NCBI GenBank assembly: GCA_018402095.1
Contig: JAGYJO010000028.1
Coordinates: 1 to 13,534 of the forward strand
DNA from: a bacterium
Lineage (GTDB): Bacteria > Margulisbacteria > Marinamargulisbacteria > SXXA01
Direction: 5' to 3'
DNA length: 13,534 nt
The notes under the pieces are model-generated. The model made no database searches. It had not been told where the DNA came from and saw only the letters and a program-made list of their open reading frames with translations. The translations under genes and the position numbers were made by a program. Shown here piece after piece: positions 1 to 6,766 of this stretch. The stretch's first letter is position 1. Every line of letters starts with the position of its first letter.

Positions 1-1
1 T

Positions 2-811
2 CCTTGGGGGCAGACGTTTGGGTCTTGTCTGCATGAGTGTGTGAAGCACGTTGAGCGGACTATTCAGTTTGAAGGGCCGGATAGAATTGCGGCCATTTTA
101 TTTGAAGGGGAGTCGGGGTCTTCTGGGTGTATCAAATATCCCCCTGAGTATTGGCAAAAAATCAAAGCCCTGGCAGATAAGTATAATATTTTAATTATTG
201 TCGATGAAGTGATGAGCGGCTTTGGTCGCTGCGGTCAGTGGTTTGGGATAGAAAATTATGGCATTCAGCCCGACATGATTGTCATGGCCAAAGGGCTCAC
301 CAGTGGCTATGTGCCTTTGGGTGGGGTGATCGTCTCTGACCCGATTGCGGATTTTTTTAATGATGTGTCGATGCCCTTGGGGTTGACCTATTCCGCGCAT
401 GCCTTGGCATGTGCTGCCGCCGTGGCCACGCTAGAAGTCTATGAAAACGAAGACCTGATTGCCAAGACACGGGCTATGGGTGCACGGCTTGAAGACAAGC
501 TGGCGGATTTGAAAGATAAACACCCCTCTATCGGCGATTGTCGGGTGACCGGGCTTTTGGCATGTATTGAACTGGTGAAAAACCGAGAAACGAAAGAACC
601 CATGGTTCCGTGGAACGCAAGCGCCGCAGATATGGCACCGATGATGCCCCTGATGGCGTCCCTACGTGAGCAAGGCCTCTTTACCTTTGTGCGGTGGAAT
701 TTTATTTTCATTGCACCGCCATTGACGATCACGGAGGCGGAGCTGGATATGGGGTTGGCGATGATTTCGAAGGCGATTTTGTTGGTGGATGGGTTTGTTT
801 TTAAAGAATAA
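2..811 (+). CDS. Class III PLP-dependent aminotransferase, 3' part (5' end outside window)
   Basis: The frame is open from base 2 and enters the window in mid-gene, so the GTG at 41 is only an internal codon. About 269 residues of a protein that in this family is usually 420-460 long are present. Visible class III (ornithine/omega-aminotransferase fold) motifs are IILIVDEVMSGFGR-type sequence (here LIIVDEVMSGFGRCGQW, Asp contacting the PLP pyridine nitrogen) followed by DMIVMAKGLTSGYVPLGG, whose Lys is the Schiff-base lysine. The C-terminal small domain follows (VTGLLACIELV, then FIAPPLTITEAELD). The enzyme would be cytosolic and transfer an amino group to a keto acid. Overall it reads like the taurine/beta-alanine:pyruvate branch, but the residues that set substrate choice lie upstream, so I give no substrate. 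The coding sequence is clean to the TAA. No terminator hairpin is evident after it. Confidence 0.9.
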   Translation, partial: PWGQTFGSCLHECVKHVERTIQFEGPDRIAAILFEGESGSSGCIKYPPEYWQKIKALADKYNILIIVDEVMSGFGRCGQWFGIENYGIQPDMIVMAKGLTSGYVPLGGVIVSDPIADFFNDVSMPLGLTYSAHALACAAAVATLEVYENEDLIAKTRAMGARLEDKLADLKDKHPSIGDCRVTGLLACIELVKNRETKEPMVPWNASAADMAPMMPLMASLREQGLFTFVRWNFIFIAPPLTITEAELDMGLAMISKAILLVDGFVFKE

Positions 812-862
812 GGGTATCAGAAATCACGTTTGAAAATTGTATTCAGAGGGTAGTCTTTCGAC

Positions 863-1255
863 ATGTGTGTATTCATCTTTAGAAAAATATGTGCGGTTAC
901 AGGCCGGCCTTTAACCGTGGCGGCGACGGCTATAGATCCGAAAAAAGCCTTGATCAAAACGCTGAATGCCATCCGTGAAAATGTGCCAGAAGACATCAAG
1001 AACTGGCCTTGTTTTAGTGCGACTGTCGATTCAGAAATGACGGTTGCGTTGAAGACGGACTTGAAGGCACTGTCTCTTTGGCTTCGGATGCAAGGACCTG
1101 CGCCTGTAACGGATAAGCTGGGTGATCTGCATTACTATACCCATTCCAAAATAAAACCTGGACCTAGGACTTTCCAAATCCCTTTGGTCCATATAAGAAT
1201 ATGCTCCGTCACGATTTTGAAATCCATATTTCCATTTTGGAATTGGTATATATGA
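863..1255 (+). CDS. Hypothetical ORF, possibly a gene remnant
   Basis: I do not recognise this 130-residue frame. Residues from about 18 to 95 look like real protein (AIDPKKALIKTLNAIRE, then VDSEMTVALKTDLKALSLW, then DKLGDLHYYTHSKIKPG): hydrophilic, helical and with balanced codon use. The last 30 or so residues (RTFQIPLVHIRICSVTILK onward) look like out-of-frame sequence. The ATG at 863 has no Shine-Dalgarno sequence, and the first 15 residues are also unconvincing. The most likely reading is a fragment of a once longer gene that loses its frame near 1160. The segment 'DPKKALIKTLNAI' faintly recalls the C-terminal helix of YcaO-type proteins, but this is too weak to name it. Confidence 0.3.
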   Translation: MCVFIFRKICAVTGRPLTVAATAIDPKKALIKTLNAIRENVPEDIKNWPCFSATVDSEMTVALKTDLKALSLWLRMQGPAPVTDKLGDLHYYTHSKIKPGPRTFQIPLVHIRICSVTILKSIFPFWNWYI

Positions 1256-1370
1256 GTATATTCAGCATTGCCCCTGTACCATTTTTTGAATCCAGGATAT
1301 GAGAACAAACTGGCGCTAGACAAGAGACTTCCTGAGAATTTGTTACCAAGGGGACATCAACGATAGCGGG

Positions 1371-1748
1371 GTGGAAAACCAAGCCATGGACGCCCAAGAA
1401 GCGAAAGCCAAGTCAGTTTTTCTAAAAACGGAAGACGAAGAGGGACGACAAAGTGTCTTCGGTGGGTGTTTTTGGAAGAAAGGAGACATGGTGAGTCGGG
1501 ATCAGGCGATTGCTGATGAGGCGCCGCGTTTGGTTGTGAGTGGGACTTGCGGATGTTCAGCGGCGAAGCAATGTCGATATCGACCACTTAGATCCTTTGC
1601 GAATATTCGGACCCGGGTGGGGGATGTTTTGGCGTTTGTGAATCAGAAGGTTCTGGTTACCCAAAATTGCAGAAGCGCTAAGACAACTATCCGGACTATT
1701 TTGTATCAAAAGATGGCATTGTCTCTGGGACTACTTATCTTTCGATGA
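1371..1748 (+). CDS. Doubtful hypothetical ORF
   Basis: This frame is open for 125 codons with no recognised domain. The only GTG/ATG starts available (1371 GTG, 1386 ATG) lack a Shine-Dalgarno sequence. The first third is charged and plausible (AMDAQEAKAKSVFLKTEDEE). The rest (CGCSAAKQCRYRPLRSF, then NCRSAKTTIRTILYQK) has the Cys/Arg-rich look of an out-of-frame translation. It lies inside the poorly resolved region and may be a by-product of frameshifts. I include it only because it is the longest open frame here. Confidence 0.15.
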   Translation: MENQAMDAQEAKAKSVFLKTEDEEGRQSVFGGCFWKKGDMVSRDQAIADEAPRLVVSGTCGCSAAKQCRYRPLRSFANIRTRVGDVLAFVNQKVLVTQNCRSAKTTIRTILYQKMALSLGLLIFR

Positions 1749-1787
1749 GCTCATCATTACCCAAGCGTGATGCACCCCGGAACGGGA

Positions 1788-1809
1788 TCAAAAGGGCGGA
1801 GCCCTTTGA
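1788..1809. repeat. Palindromic element, copy 1 (AAAGGGC core)
   Basis: TCAAAAGGGC pairs with GCCCTTTGA around a GGA loop, with one unpaired A. It shares the AAAGGGC...GCCCTTTG arms with copies near 8803, 8891 and 10997. In the open + frame it reads KRAEPFE, parallel to KRALAL and QRAIAL in the other copies. A second imperfect hairpin follows at 1851-1872. Confidence 0.65.
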
Positions 1810-1850
1810 AACATCTTCCTTGCTCCGGCTTCCTAGGCTCAAGGTTGATA

Positions 1851-1872
1851 TTGGGGACTACCCGTCCCCCAA
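1851..1872. repeat. Imperfect G/C-rich hairpin beside palindrome copy 1
   Basis: TTGGGGAC faces GTCCCCCAA with a five-base loop and one extra C. It lies about 40 bases after palindrome copy 1. Copy 4 at 10997 likewise has a GGGGG/CCCCC hairpin about 40 bases downstream, so this may be part of one composite element. There is no U-tract, so it is not an obvious terminator. Confidence 0.45.
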
Positions 1873-1923
1873 GCCCCTAAAAGAGGCGGTGAAAAGTCCT
1901 GTGGGTAATGATGAGGTCGATGA

Positions 1924-2761
1924 GTCATTACAATTGTAATAACCATATGGTTTCTGGAGCATGACGGAATAGAGATAAGAGTAATCAAGACCCTATTTCT
2001 TGGATCCGAATATGCCTTTTTTCAAGGGTTGTTGCCCCATATTTTAAAGAATCCAGTGATGGGGCGTCACTCACCATGCGAGATAGTGATGAATGTGGAT
2101 TCTTTTATTTATTCTCTGGGCTATTCAGATGAGATCAAAGAAAGAATTTCGAGGAGATGTGAGGGGCGTCATTCAGAAATTTAGTATGGAGCCAGCCAGA
2201 TGCCTTGAAGATTATTGCTGAAAGGGGAAGAAACTCGGGAATCTATTAAATTTGTTTTGATTCTGTTGGGGCTCTTTTATGCGGATGCGTTTGATGTAGG
2301 GTCCAAGATGAGGTGCATGGTCTATTTGAACAAATGATTTTGAAACTCGATCAAAAAGCGCATCACATTAAGCGTGATTTTTGGGAAGGATTAAAGGAAT
2401 TTTGCATTCCCCAGCCCGTGCCGATCTCAAGGCCAAGCTCGCCATTGACCCCGACGCCGCAGAGAAAAGCCCGTAACCAGTCAGATTCCGGGGTGATGAT
2501 GGCGCTCAATCCGCCTGAATCCGCAAGCGTTATTGGGTAAGTTAGAAGAAGCTGCCGAAGCCGTAGAGCGTGAAAAGGTGCCGCCTGCAAGCTGAGTCCA
2601 CGATAGCGGATAAAGATGCGGCTTTAGCGGATAAAGATGCGGCTTTAGCGGATAAGACGCGTTGGTTTAGCGACAGGCGAAGCGTGAACTATCTGATGCA
2701 AAGGCCCATGAAATTAGCGGCAAAACTAAGGGCGTTGGGTATTGATCCTGAAGACGTGTAA
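1924..2761 (+). pseudogene. Broken gene ending in a coiled-coil tail (KLRALGIDPEDV)
   Basis: At least three open pieces can be chained. The first, 1924-2184, reads LEHDGIEIRVIKTLFLGSE, then FFQGLLPHILKNPVMG, then MNVDSFIYSLGYSDEIKERI, and ends at TAG. The second, about 2220-2400, switches frame and reads EETRESIKFVLILLGLLYAD, then EVHGLFEQMILKLDQKAHHI and RDFWEGLKEF. The third, about 2410-2761, has ADLKAKLAIDPDAAEK, then KLEEAAEAVEREK, then DKDAALADKDAALADK, and ends KLAAKLRALGIDPEDV before TAA. The Ala/Lys/Glu-rich tail is a predicted coiled coil. I do not recognise the N-terminal part. Similar coiled-coil tails occur, as I remember, on Rpn-type PD-(D/E)XK nucleases of host-associated bacteria, but no nuclease motif is seen here. 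At least three frameshifts separate the pieces. Its 3' end is the template for the two tandem units downstream. Confidence 0.5.
2609..2656 (+). repeat. 21-bp in-frame tandem repeat (DKDAALA)n
   Basis: Two perfect 21-base units (2609-2629 and 2630-2650) plus six bases of a third encode the heptad-like DKDAALA. The same unit recurs at 3020-3039 (one G missing, which breaks the frame) and 3040-3060 (GCGG changed to ATGG). A 7-residue repeat is natural for a coiled coil, and the number of copies could change by slippage. Confidence 0.85.
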
Positions 2762-2793
2762 GGTTTGGTCGTAAACAAGGACATCTTAAATAT

Positions 2794-3176
2794 ATGCGCA
2801 AGAAAATAATTGCTAGTAGATCCAATAAAGAAAATGAACGTCCTCCTCCTGGGTCCTTCTCGAAGAACGCTAAAAGGGAAGAGAATGCGGGTGGGGGAAA
2901 AGATGGTGAGGGTCTGGCCAGTGGTGACTGCAGGCCAAGTTTTGCGACAAAGATACATCAAAAGATGGTAGAAAAGCTGGAACATATAAATAAGCGCTGG
3001 CAAGCTGAAGCTGTTGCTGGATAAAGATGCGCTTTAGCGGATAAAGATATGGCTTTAGCGGATAAAAGATGCATTTGGTTTTAGAGGAACAAGCGAAGCG
3101 TGCAGTAGAGAACAAAAGGCAGCAAAATTGGCAGCCAAACTAAGGGCGTTGGGTATTGAGTCCTGAAGAAGAGTGA
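2794..3176 (+). pseudogene. Coiled-coil small gene, tandem unit 1, frameshifted
   Basis: It starts with ATG at 2794 (MRKKIIASRSNKENERP). It continues in frame through QKMVEKLEHINKRWQAEA and meets TAA at 3022. The coding sense then continues in another frame as DKDALADKDMALADK, LVLEEQAKRA, KLAAKLRALGI and PEEE, ending at TGA 3174-3176. An undamaged ancestor would be about 125 residues: a charged N-terminus, a Lys/Glu-rich helix and a coiled coil. Breaks visible by comparison with the other copies are a missing G in GATGCG(G)CTTTAG at about 3031 and an extra G in ATTGAGTCCTGAA at about 3160. Function is unknown. The distinctive NKENERP segment is shared with unit 2. Confidence 0.5.
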
Positions 3177-3188
3177 GGCTAGGCAGAA

Positions 3189-3547
3189 ATGCGCAAAGAG
3201 AAAATAATTCTAGCAGAACCAAATAAAGAAAATGAACGCCCCTCCGCTGGGACATCAGAAGAAATCTAAAGGAACCATGCGGCTGGGAAAAAGACGGTGA
3301 TAGTCATAGGGCAACCTGACTCAGAGCATTGAGTTCTTGCAAAGAACAGATACAACAAAAGATGGTAGAAAAGCTGGAACATATAAATAAACGGTGGCAA
3401 GCTGAAGCTGATATGGATATAAGATGCGTTTATTTTAAGAGGAACAAGCGAAGCGTATTACTGACGCAGCAAGGGCAAAGGCAGAAGCAAAAGGCGGCAA
3501 TTGGCAGCCAAACTAAGGGCGTTGGTATTGGTCCTGAAGAAGAGTGA
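3189..3547 (+). pseudogene. Coiled-coil small gene, tandem unit 2, frameshifted
   Basis: ATG at 3189 reads MRKEKIILAEPNKENERPSA and then GTSEEI before TAA. The later part is open from 3329 in a different frame: EQIQQKMVEKLEHINKRWQA, a degenerate repeat section, then GPEEE and TGA at 3545-3547. The N-terminal part here is cleaner than in unit 1, while the DKDAALA section is shorter (one degenerate copy, DMDIRC in the open frame). It is homologous to unit 1 and to the tail of the broken gene upstream. A third start-like stub follows at about 3555. Confidence 0.5.
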
Positions 3548-3646
3548 GGCCTAGGCAGAAATGTTCCGAAAATAATTACACGCAACAACCCCCTCCTCGC
3601 CCCAAAACCCCTTCGCATGTTAAATTAGATCTTTACCTTTTATGCC

Positions 3647-3653
3647 AAAGGAG
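3647..3653 (+). promoter_or_regulatory. Ribosome binding site that fixes the dehydrogenase start
   Basis: AAAGGAG lies six bases before ATG 3660. This favours 3660 over the upstream in-frame ATG at 3642, which would place the Shine-Dalgarno sequence inside the coding region and has none of its own. Confidence 0.85.
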
Positions 3654-3659
3654 TCACGC

Positions 3660-4865
3660 ATGAGCAATCCAAACGCTATTGATCTTGCTATTGAAAAATT
3701 CAAAACCATATTGACCGAACAGTTGTCCCGTATTGAGACCATGAAGCAAGGCGCAGATTGGATCAATCTCGACACGGTTTCGCCTTTAATTATTGGTATT
3801 TGTGGTGGGGATGGGATCGGGCCCATGATCTCTGTGGAAGCCGAACGTGTTTTGGCACATTGTCTGCGTGATCGTCTTGCCGCTGGGACCGTTGTCTTCA
3901 AAACCATCGAAGGGCTCACCATCGAAAACCGTGCTGCGGCGAACAAAGCCATTCCTGATGATGTATTGGCCGAATTGAAATCCTGTCACGTCATTCTCAA
4001 AGGCCCGACAACAACCCCACAAAAAGGGGACCAATGGCCCAATATCGAAAGTGCCAACGTGGCTATGCGTCGTGAGTTGGATTTGTTTGGTAACGTCCGA
4101 CCTGTTCGTGTACCAGAACATGGGATTGATTGGACTTTTTTCAGAGAAAACACCGAAGGCGAGTATGTATTGGGATCCCGTGGCTTTGATGTCACCTCAG
4201 ATCTGAGTGTGGATTTCAAAGTGGCCACAGAGCAAGGTACCGAGCGTATCGTGAAGTTGGCATTTGAACATGCCCGCAAAACAGGTAAAAAACGTGTCAC
4301 CGTTGTGACGAAATCAAACGTGGTGAAAACCACGGACGGCCGTTTTTCCGCTGTTGCCCGTCGTATGGCGGCAGACTATCCCGAGATCACGCTCGACGAA
4401 TGGTATATCGATATCATGACTGCCAAGCTTTTGGATCCTGCCCGACGTCATGAATTTGAAGTCGTGGTATTGCCGAATCTCTATGGGGATATCATCACCG
4501 ACGAAGCCGCCCAAATACAGGGCGGGGTTGGAACGGCTGGTAGTGCCAACATCGGCAAACGTTGGTCTATGTTTGAGGCGATTCATGGCTCTGCACCACG
4601 GATGGTCACCGAAGGCCGTGGTGGCTATGCCGATCCGTCGATGATCAAAGCCGCAGCGATGTTGTTGGCTCATATCGGACACGGTGGGCTTTCGGCACGT
4701 TTGGAAAAAGCCATCGAGATTTGTGTGCAATTCGAGCGTGAGGTGACGATTACAGGCCGTGCAGATGGCGCCAGTGCCAAAGAATTTACAGATTATTTAT
4801 TGTCATGGCTAGACCGTTCAGATTTGGACGCTTGCTATAAAACGTATGTGGAGGCCACAAAATAA
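3660..4865 (+). CDS. icd: Isocitrate/isopropylmalate-family dehydrogenase (probable isocitrate dehydrogenase)
   Basis: This is a 401-residue cytosolic enzyme from the Shine-Dalgarno-supported ATG. It would carry out NAD(P)-dependent oxidative decarboxylation, most likely isocitrate to 2-oxoglutarate. Visible motifs are GICGGDGIGPMI near the N-terminus, the substrate-binding stretch SANVAMRRELDLFGNVRPV, FFRENTEGEY, the catalytic-Lys region VVTKSNVVKTTDGRF, the metal-binding LPNLYGDIITDEAAQIQGG, and the cofactor loop AIHGSAPRM. The cofactor loop has Arg-Met where NADP enzymes typically have Lys-Tyr, so NAD use is possible but undecided. As I remember, this variant (GTAGSANIG, EGRGGYADP) is closest to the type common in Clostridia and Deltaproteobacteria rather than the canonical Icd. 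It overlaps pheS by one base (TAATG), so the two are probably co-transcribed. Identity as isocitrate rather than isopropylmalate dehydrogenase rests on the RENTEGEY motif. Confidence 0.88.
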   Translation: MSNPNAIDLAIEKFKTILTEQLSRIETMKQGADWINLDTVSPLIIGICGGDGIGPMISVEAERVLAHCLRDRLAAGTVVFKTIEGLTIENRAAANKAIPDDVLAELKSCHVILKGPTTTPQKGDQWPNIESANVAMRRELDLFGNVRPVRVPEHGIDWTFFRENTEGEYVLGSRGFDVTSDLSVDFKVATEQGTERIVKLAFEHARKTGKKRVTVVTKSNVVKTTDGRFSAVARRMAADYPEITLDEWYIDIMTAKLLDPARRHEFEVVVLPNLYGDIITDEAAQIQGGVGTAGSANIGKRWSMFEAIHGSAPRMVTEGRGGYADPSMIKAAAMLLAHIGHGGLSARLEKAIEICVQFEREVTITGRADGASAKEFTDYLLSWLDRSDLDACYKTYVEATK

Positions 4866-5971
4866 TGTCATTGGTTGATCAACTACAAACCCTGAAAACC
4901 GCGGCTTTTGGGGATATTCAAACAGCCAGTTCTACACAAGCGCTTGATGAGCTTCGTGTGAAATTTCTTGGTAAAAAAGGCCTACTAACCGATATCTTAA
5001 AAGGTGTTTCTTCGTTGGAAGTCTCAGAACGTCCGAAAATTGGCCAAGTGGCGAATGACGTCAAAACCGAAATTCAAGCCCTTTATCAAGAAAAGTTGGG
5101 GCTGCTCCAAACCCAAGAGCGTGATGCCAAACTCAAGGAAGAAGCCGTCGATGTGTCGATGCCCGGCTACGTGAAATGGACAGGCCTCAGACACCCGCTT
5201 AACCAAGTCCTTCTGGAAGTACAAGAGATCTTTCAAAAGCTAGGTTTTTCCGTCAAAGAAGGTCCCGATGTGGAGTCTGACTACTACAATTTTGAGGCCC
5301 TGAATATTCCCAAGGATCACCCTGCCAGAGATATGCATGACACGTTTTATCTCAAAAATGGGGATGTGTTGCGGACCCATACCTCACCTGTTCAGATTCG
5401 TACGATGAAAGCGCAAACCCCGCCGATTCGCATCATTGTTCCTGGGAAAGTATATCGTTGTGACACGGATGTGACCCATTCTCCAATGTTTCATCAGGTG
5501 GAAGGGCTCTACGTTGATACAGACGTGACCTTTGCCCAACTTAAAGGGACTTTGTCGCACTTTCTCAAAGAATTTTTTGGGCAAGACAAAAAGGTTCGGT
5601 TTAGACCCAGTTATTTTCCTTTCACAGAGCCTTCTACAGAGGTCGATGTGCAGTGTGTGAAATGCGAAGGCCACGGTTGTAATATTTGCAAAAGAACGGG
5701 TTGGCTAGAAATTTTGGGCGCCGGTATGGTGAATCGCAAGGTGTTTGAATCCGTAGGGTATGACCCAGATGTGGTGACCGGTTTTGCGTTTGGTTTGGGG
5801 ATAGAACGTTTGGCTATGCTCAAATATGGTATTCCTGATATTCGTTTGTTTTATGAAAATGACAAACGCTTTTTGAGCCAATTTGGACTTTCCCAATCCC
5901 CCCTTGTTGCGGCTATGACGGCGCCTACACCGGCTATGCCATTATATCCATCAAAGGTACAGGTGAAATAA
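4865..5971 (+). CDS. pheS: Phenylalanine--tRNA ligase alpha subunit
   Basis: This is the catalytic alpha subunit of the (alpha-beta)2 class II synthetase that charges tRNA-Phe. In order there is an N-terminal coiled-coil arm (about residues 1-85, with the conserved ELRVKFLGKKGLLTDILKG), the catalytic domain entry HPLNQVLLEVQEIFQKLGF, motif 2 (VYRCDTDVTHSPMFHQVEGL), the FTEPSTEVDV strand, the Cys-rich loop CVKCEGHGCNICKRTGWLE, and motif 3 (FGLGIERLAMLKYGIPDIR). All key residues look intact. It has 368 residues. A tail of about 28 residues after the usual end KRFLSQF (GLSQSPLVAAMTAPTPAM onward) is longer than in most PheS. GGAGG at 4850-4854 inside the upstream gene serves as ribosome binding site, and the stop abuts the pheT ATG directly. 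Confidence 0.97.
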   Translation: MSLVDQLQTLKTAAFGDIQTASSTQALDELRVKFLGKKGLLTDILKGVSSLEVSERPKIGQVANDVKTEIQALYQEKLGLLQTQERDAKLKEEAVDVSMPGYVKWTGLRHPLNQVLLEVQEIFQKLGFSVKEGPDVESDYYNFEALNIPKDHPARDMHDTFYLKNGDVLRTHTSPVQIRTMKAQTPPIRIIVPGKVYRCDTDVTHSPMFHQVEGLYVDTDVTFAQLKGTLSHFLKEFFGQDKKVRFRPSYFPFTEPSTEVDVQCVKCEGHGCNICKRTGWLEILGAGMVNRKVFESVGYDPDVVTGFAFGLGIERLAMLKYGIPDIRLFYENDKRFLSQFGLSQSPLVAAMTAPTPAMPLYPSKVQVK

Positions 5972-6766
5972 ATGCGTTATCCCCTTAGTTGGTTAAAAGA
6001 TTTTGTTGATATCGACCTTTCCCCAGAAGACTTGGCTGAGCGTTTGACGCAAGCGGGTTTGGAAGTAGATGCGGTGACGTATCTTGGTCGTGATATTTGT
6101 GGCATTGTGTCGGGACGTATTACAGATATTGCAAAACACCCGGATGCGGACCGCTTGCAGATCACACAGGTTTTTGATGGTGAAACCACCCATCAAATCG
6201 TGACAGGTGCGCAAAATATCTTTTTGGGTGCCATTGTTCCCGTGAGTTTGCCTGGTGCCATTTTGGCTAGTGGACTCAAAATCAAAGCGAGTAAATTGAG
6301 GGGCGTACCTTCCAATGGGATGCTTTGTTCCCAAGTTGAACTGGGTATGGCCGAAGAGTCCGAAGGCATCTGGATCCTGGACGAAGATACGCCGCTGGGT
6401 GTGGACATGCTCGATCATGCCGGGTTGCGAGATGTGATTTTTGAAATAGGCATTTTGCCAAACCGTGGCGATTGTTTGAGTATCTATGGCATGGCCAGAG
6501 AAATTGCGGCTATTTTACAACTCCCTTTACGGCCATTGCTGACCGATGTGCCCCTTGTTTCCACATTGCCTATTCCGGCTGTTGTGCTATCAGATGCCAG
6601 ATGTACCCGCTATATTGCACGTCGTTTACACCTGGCAACAGCAAAGAAAACACTTTGTGGATGCAGCGTCGTTTGGCACTCCATTGCGGCTTTGTCCTTG
6701 TCTTCGCCTGTCGGGTCATTACGAATTATGATATTCTTTGGAAACAGAACGACGCACATGCTTTGA
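5972..6766 (+). CDS. pheT: Phenylalanine--tRNA ligase beta subunit, intact N-terminal part; frame lost after ~codon 222
   Basis: The start is fixed by the pheS stop immediately before it and AGGTG at 5961. The intact part shows the N-terminal MRYPLSWLKDFVDIDLSPED, the EMAP-II-like tRNA-binding domain (IVSGRITDIAKHPDADRLQI, then IVTGAQNIFLGAIVPVSLPG, KLRGVPSNGMLCSQVELGM), and the FEIGILPNRGDCLSIYGMAR entry to the B3/B4 editing domain. Up to about 6640 (ARRLHL) it matches the family without a gap. From there to the TGA at 6764-6766 the frame gives unrelated residues (CGCSVVWHSIAALSLSS), while the correct sequence continues in another frame. It encodes 264 residues against about 780-800 expected. 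See the remnant entry for the rest. Confidence 0.93.
   Translation: MRYPLSWLKDFVDIDLSPEDLAERLTQAGLEVDAVTYLGRDICGIVSGRITDIAKHPDADRLQITQVFDGETTHQIVTGAQNIFLGAIVPVSLPGAILASGLKIKASKLRGVPSNGMLCSQVELGMAEESEGIWILDEDTPLGVDMLDHAGLRDVIFEIGILPNRGDCLSIYGMAREIAAILQLPLRPLLTDVPLVSTLPIPAVVLSDARCTRYIARRLHLATAKKTLCGCSVVWHSIAALSLSSPVGSLRIMIFFGNRTTHML

Larger units (their letters stand above)
1256..1923 (+). other. Region without a recognisable gene; broken reading frames
   Basis: No complete convincing gene is seen on either strand. Short protein-like pieces occur in different frames: a piece ending KLALDKRLPENLLPRGHQR near 1310-1365, one reading VDIDHLDPLRIFGPGWG near 1570-1625, and one reading FVSKDGIVSGTTYLS near 1710-1747. 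Their scatter over frames resembles the indel pattern seen in the pheT/mutS patch, so this could be one damaged gene. The part 1745-1939 is open for 64 codons but contains the palindromic repeat at 1788 and has no ribosome binding site. Confidence 0.5.
2705..3600 (+). repeat. Tandem array of ~400-bp degenerate units
   Basis: Successive copies share several anchors. (a) CTAAGGGCGTTGG plus ATTG(A)TCCTGAAGA occurs near 2725, 3140 and 3513. (b) GGCAGAAATGCGCAAAG-type gene starts occur at 2794 and 3189, with a damaged one at about 3555. (c) AATAAAGAAAATGAACG occurs near 2825 and 3222. (d) A 63-base block occurs at 2951-3013 and 3348-3410 with only three mismatches, 397 bases apart. Offsets between anchors vary from about 373 to 414 because each copy has its own small indels. 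There are therefore about two full units plus a stub that ends shortly before the dehydrogenase gene. Confidence 0.85.

Noticed and set aside
863..1160. YcaO-type peptide-modifying enzyme fragment
   Set aside because: Only one short stretch (DPKKALIKTLNAI) is reminiscent. There is no ATP-binding motif and no precursor peptide nearby.
1924..2761. Rpn-type nuclease/transposase gene
   Set aside because: Only the coiled-coil tail recalls such proteins from memory. No PD-(D/E)XK motif is visible, so the name is not used as a call.
2605..3580. CRISPR array
   Set aside because: The repeats are in coding phase, differ in length (21 and about 400 bases), and have no uniform spacers.
3642..3659. Upstream ATG 3642 as the dehydrogenase start
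   Set aside because: The Shine-Dalgarno AAAGGAG at 3647-3653 lies downstream of it and is well placed for ATG 3660.
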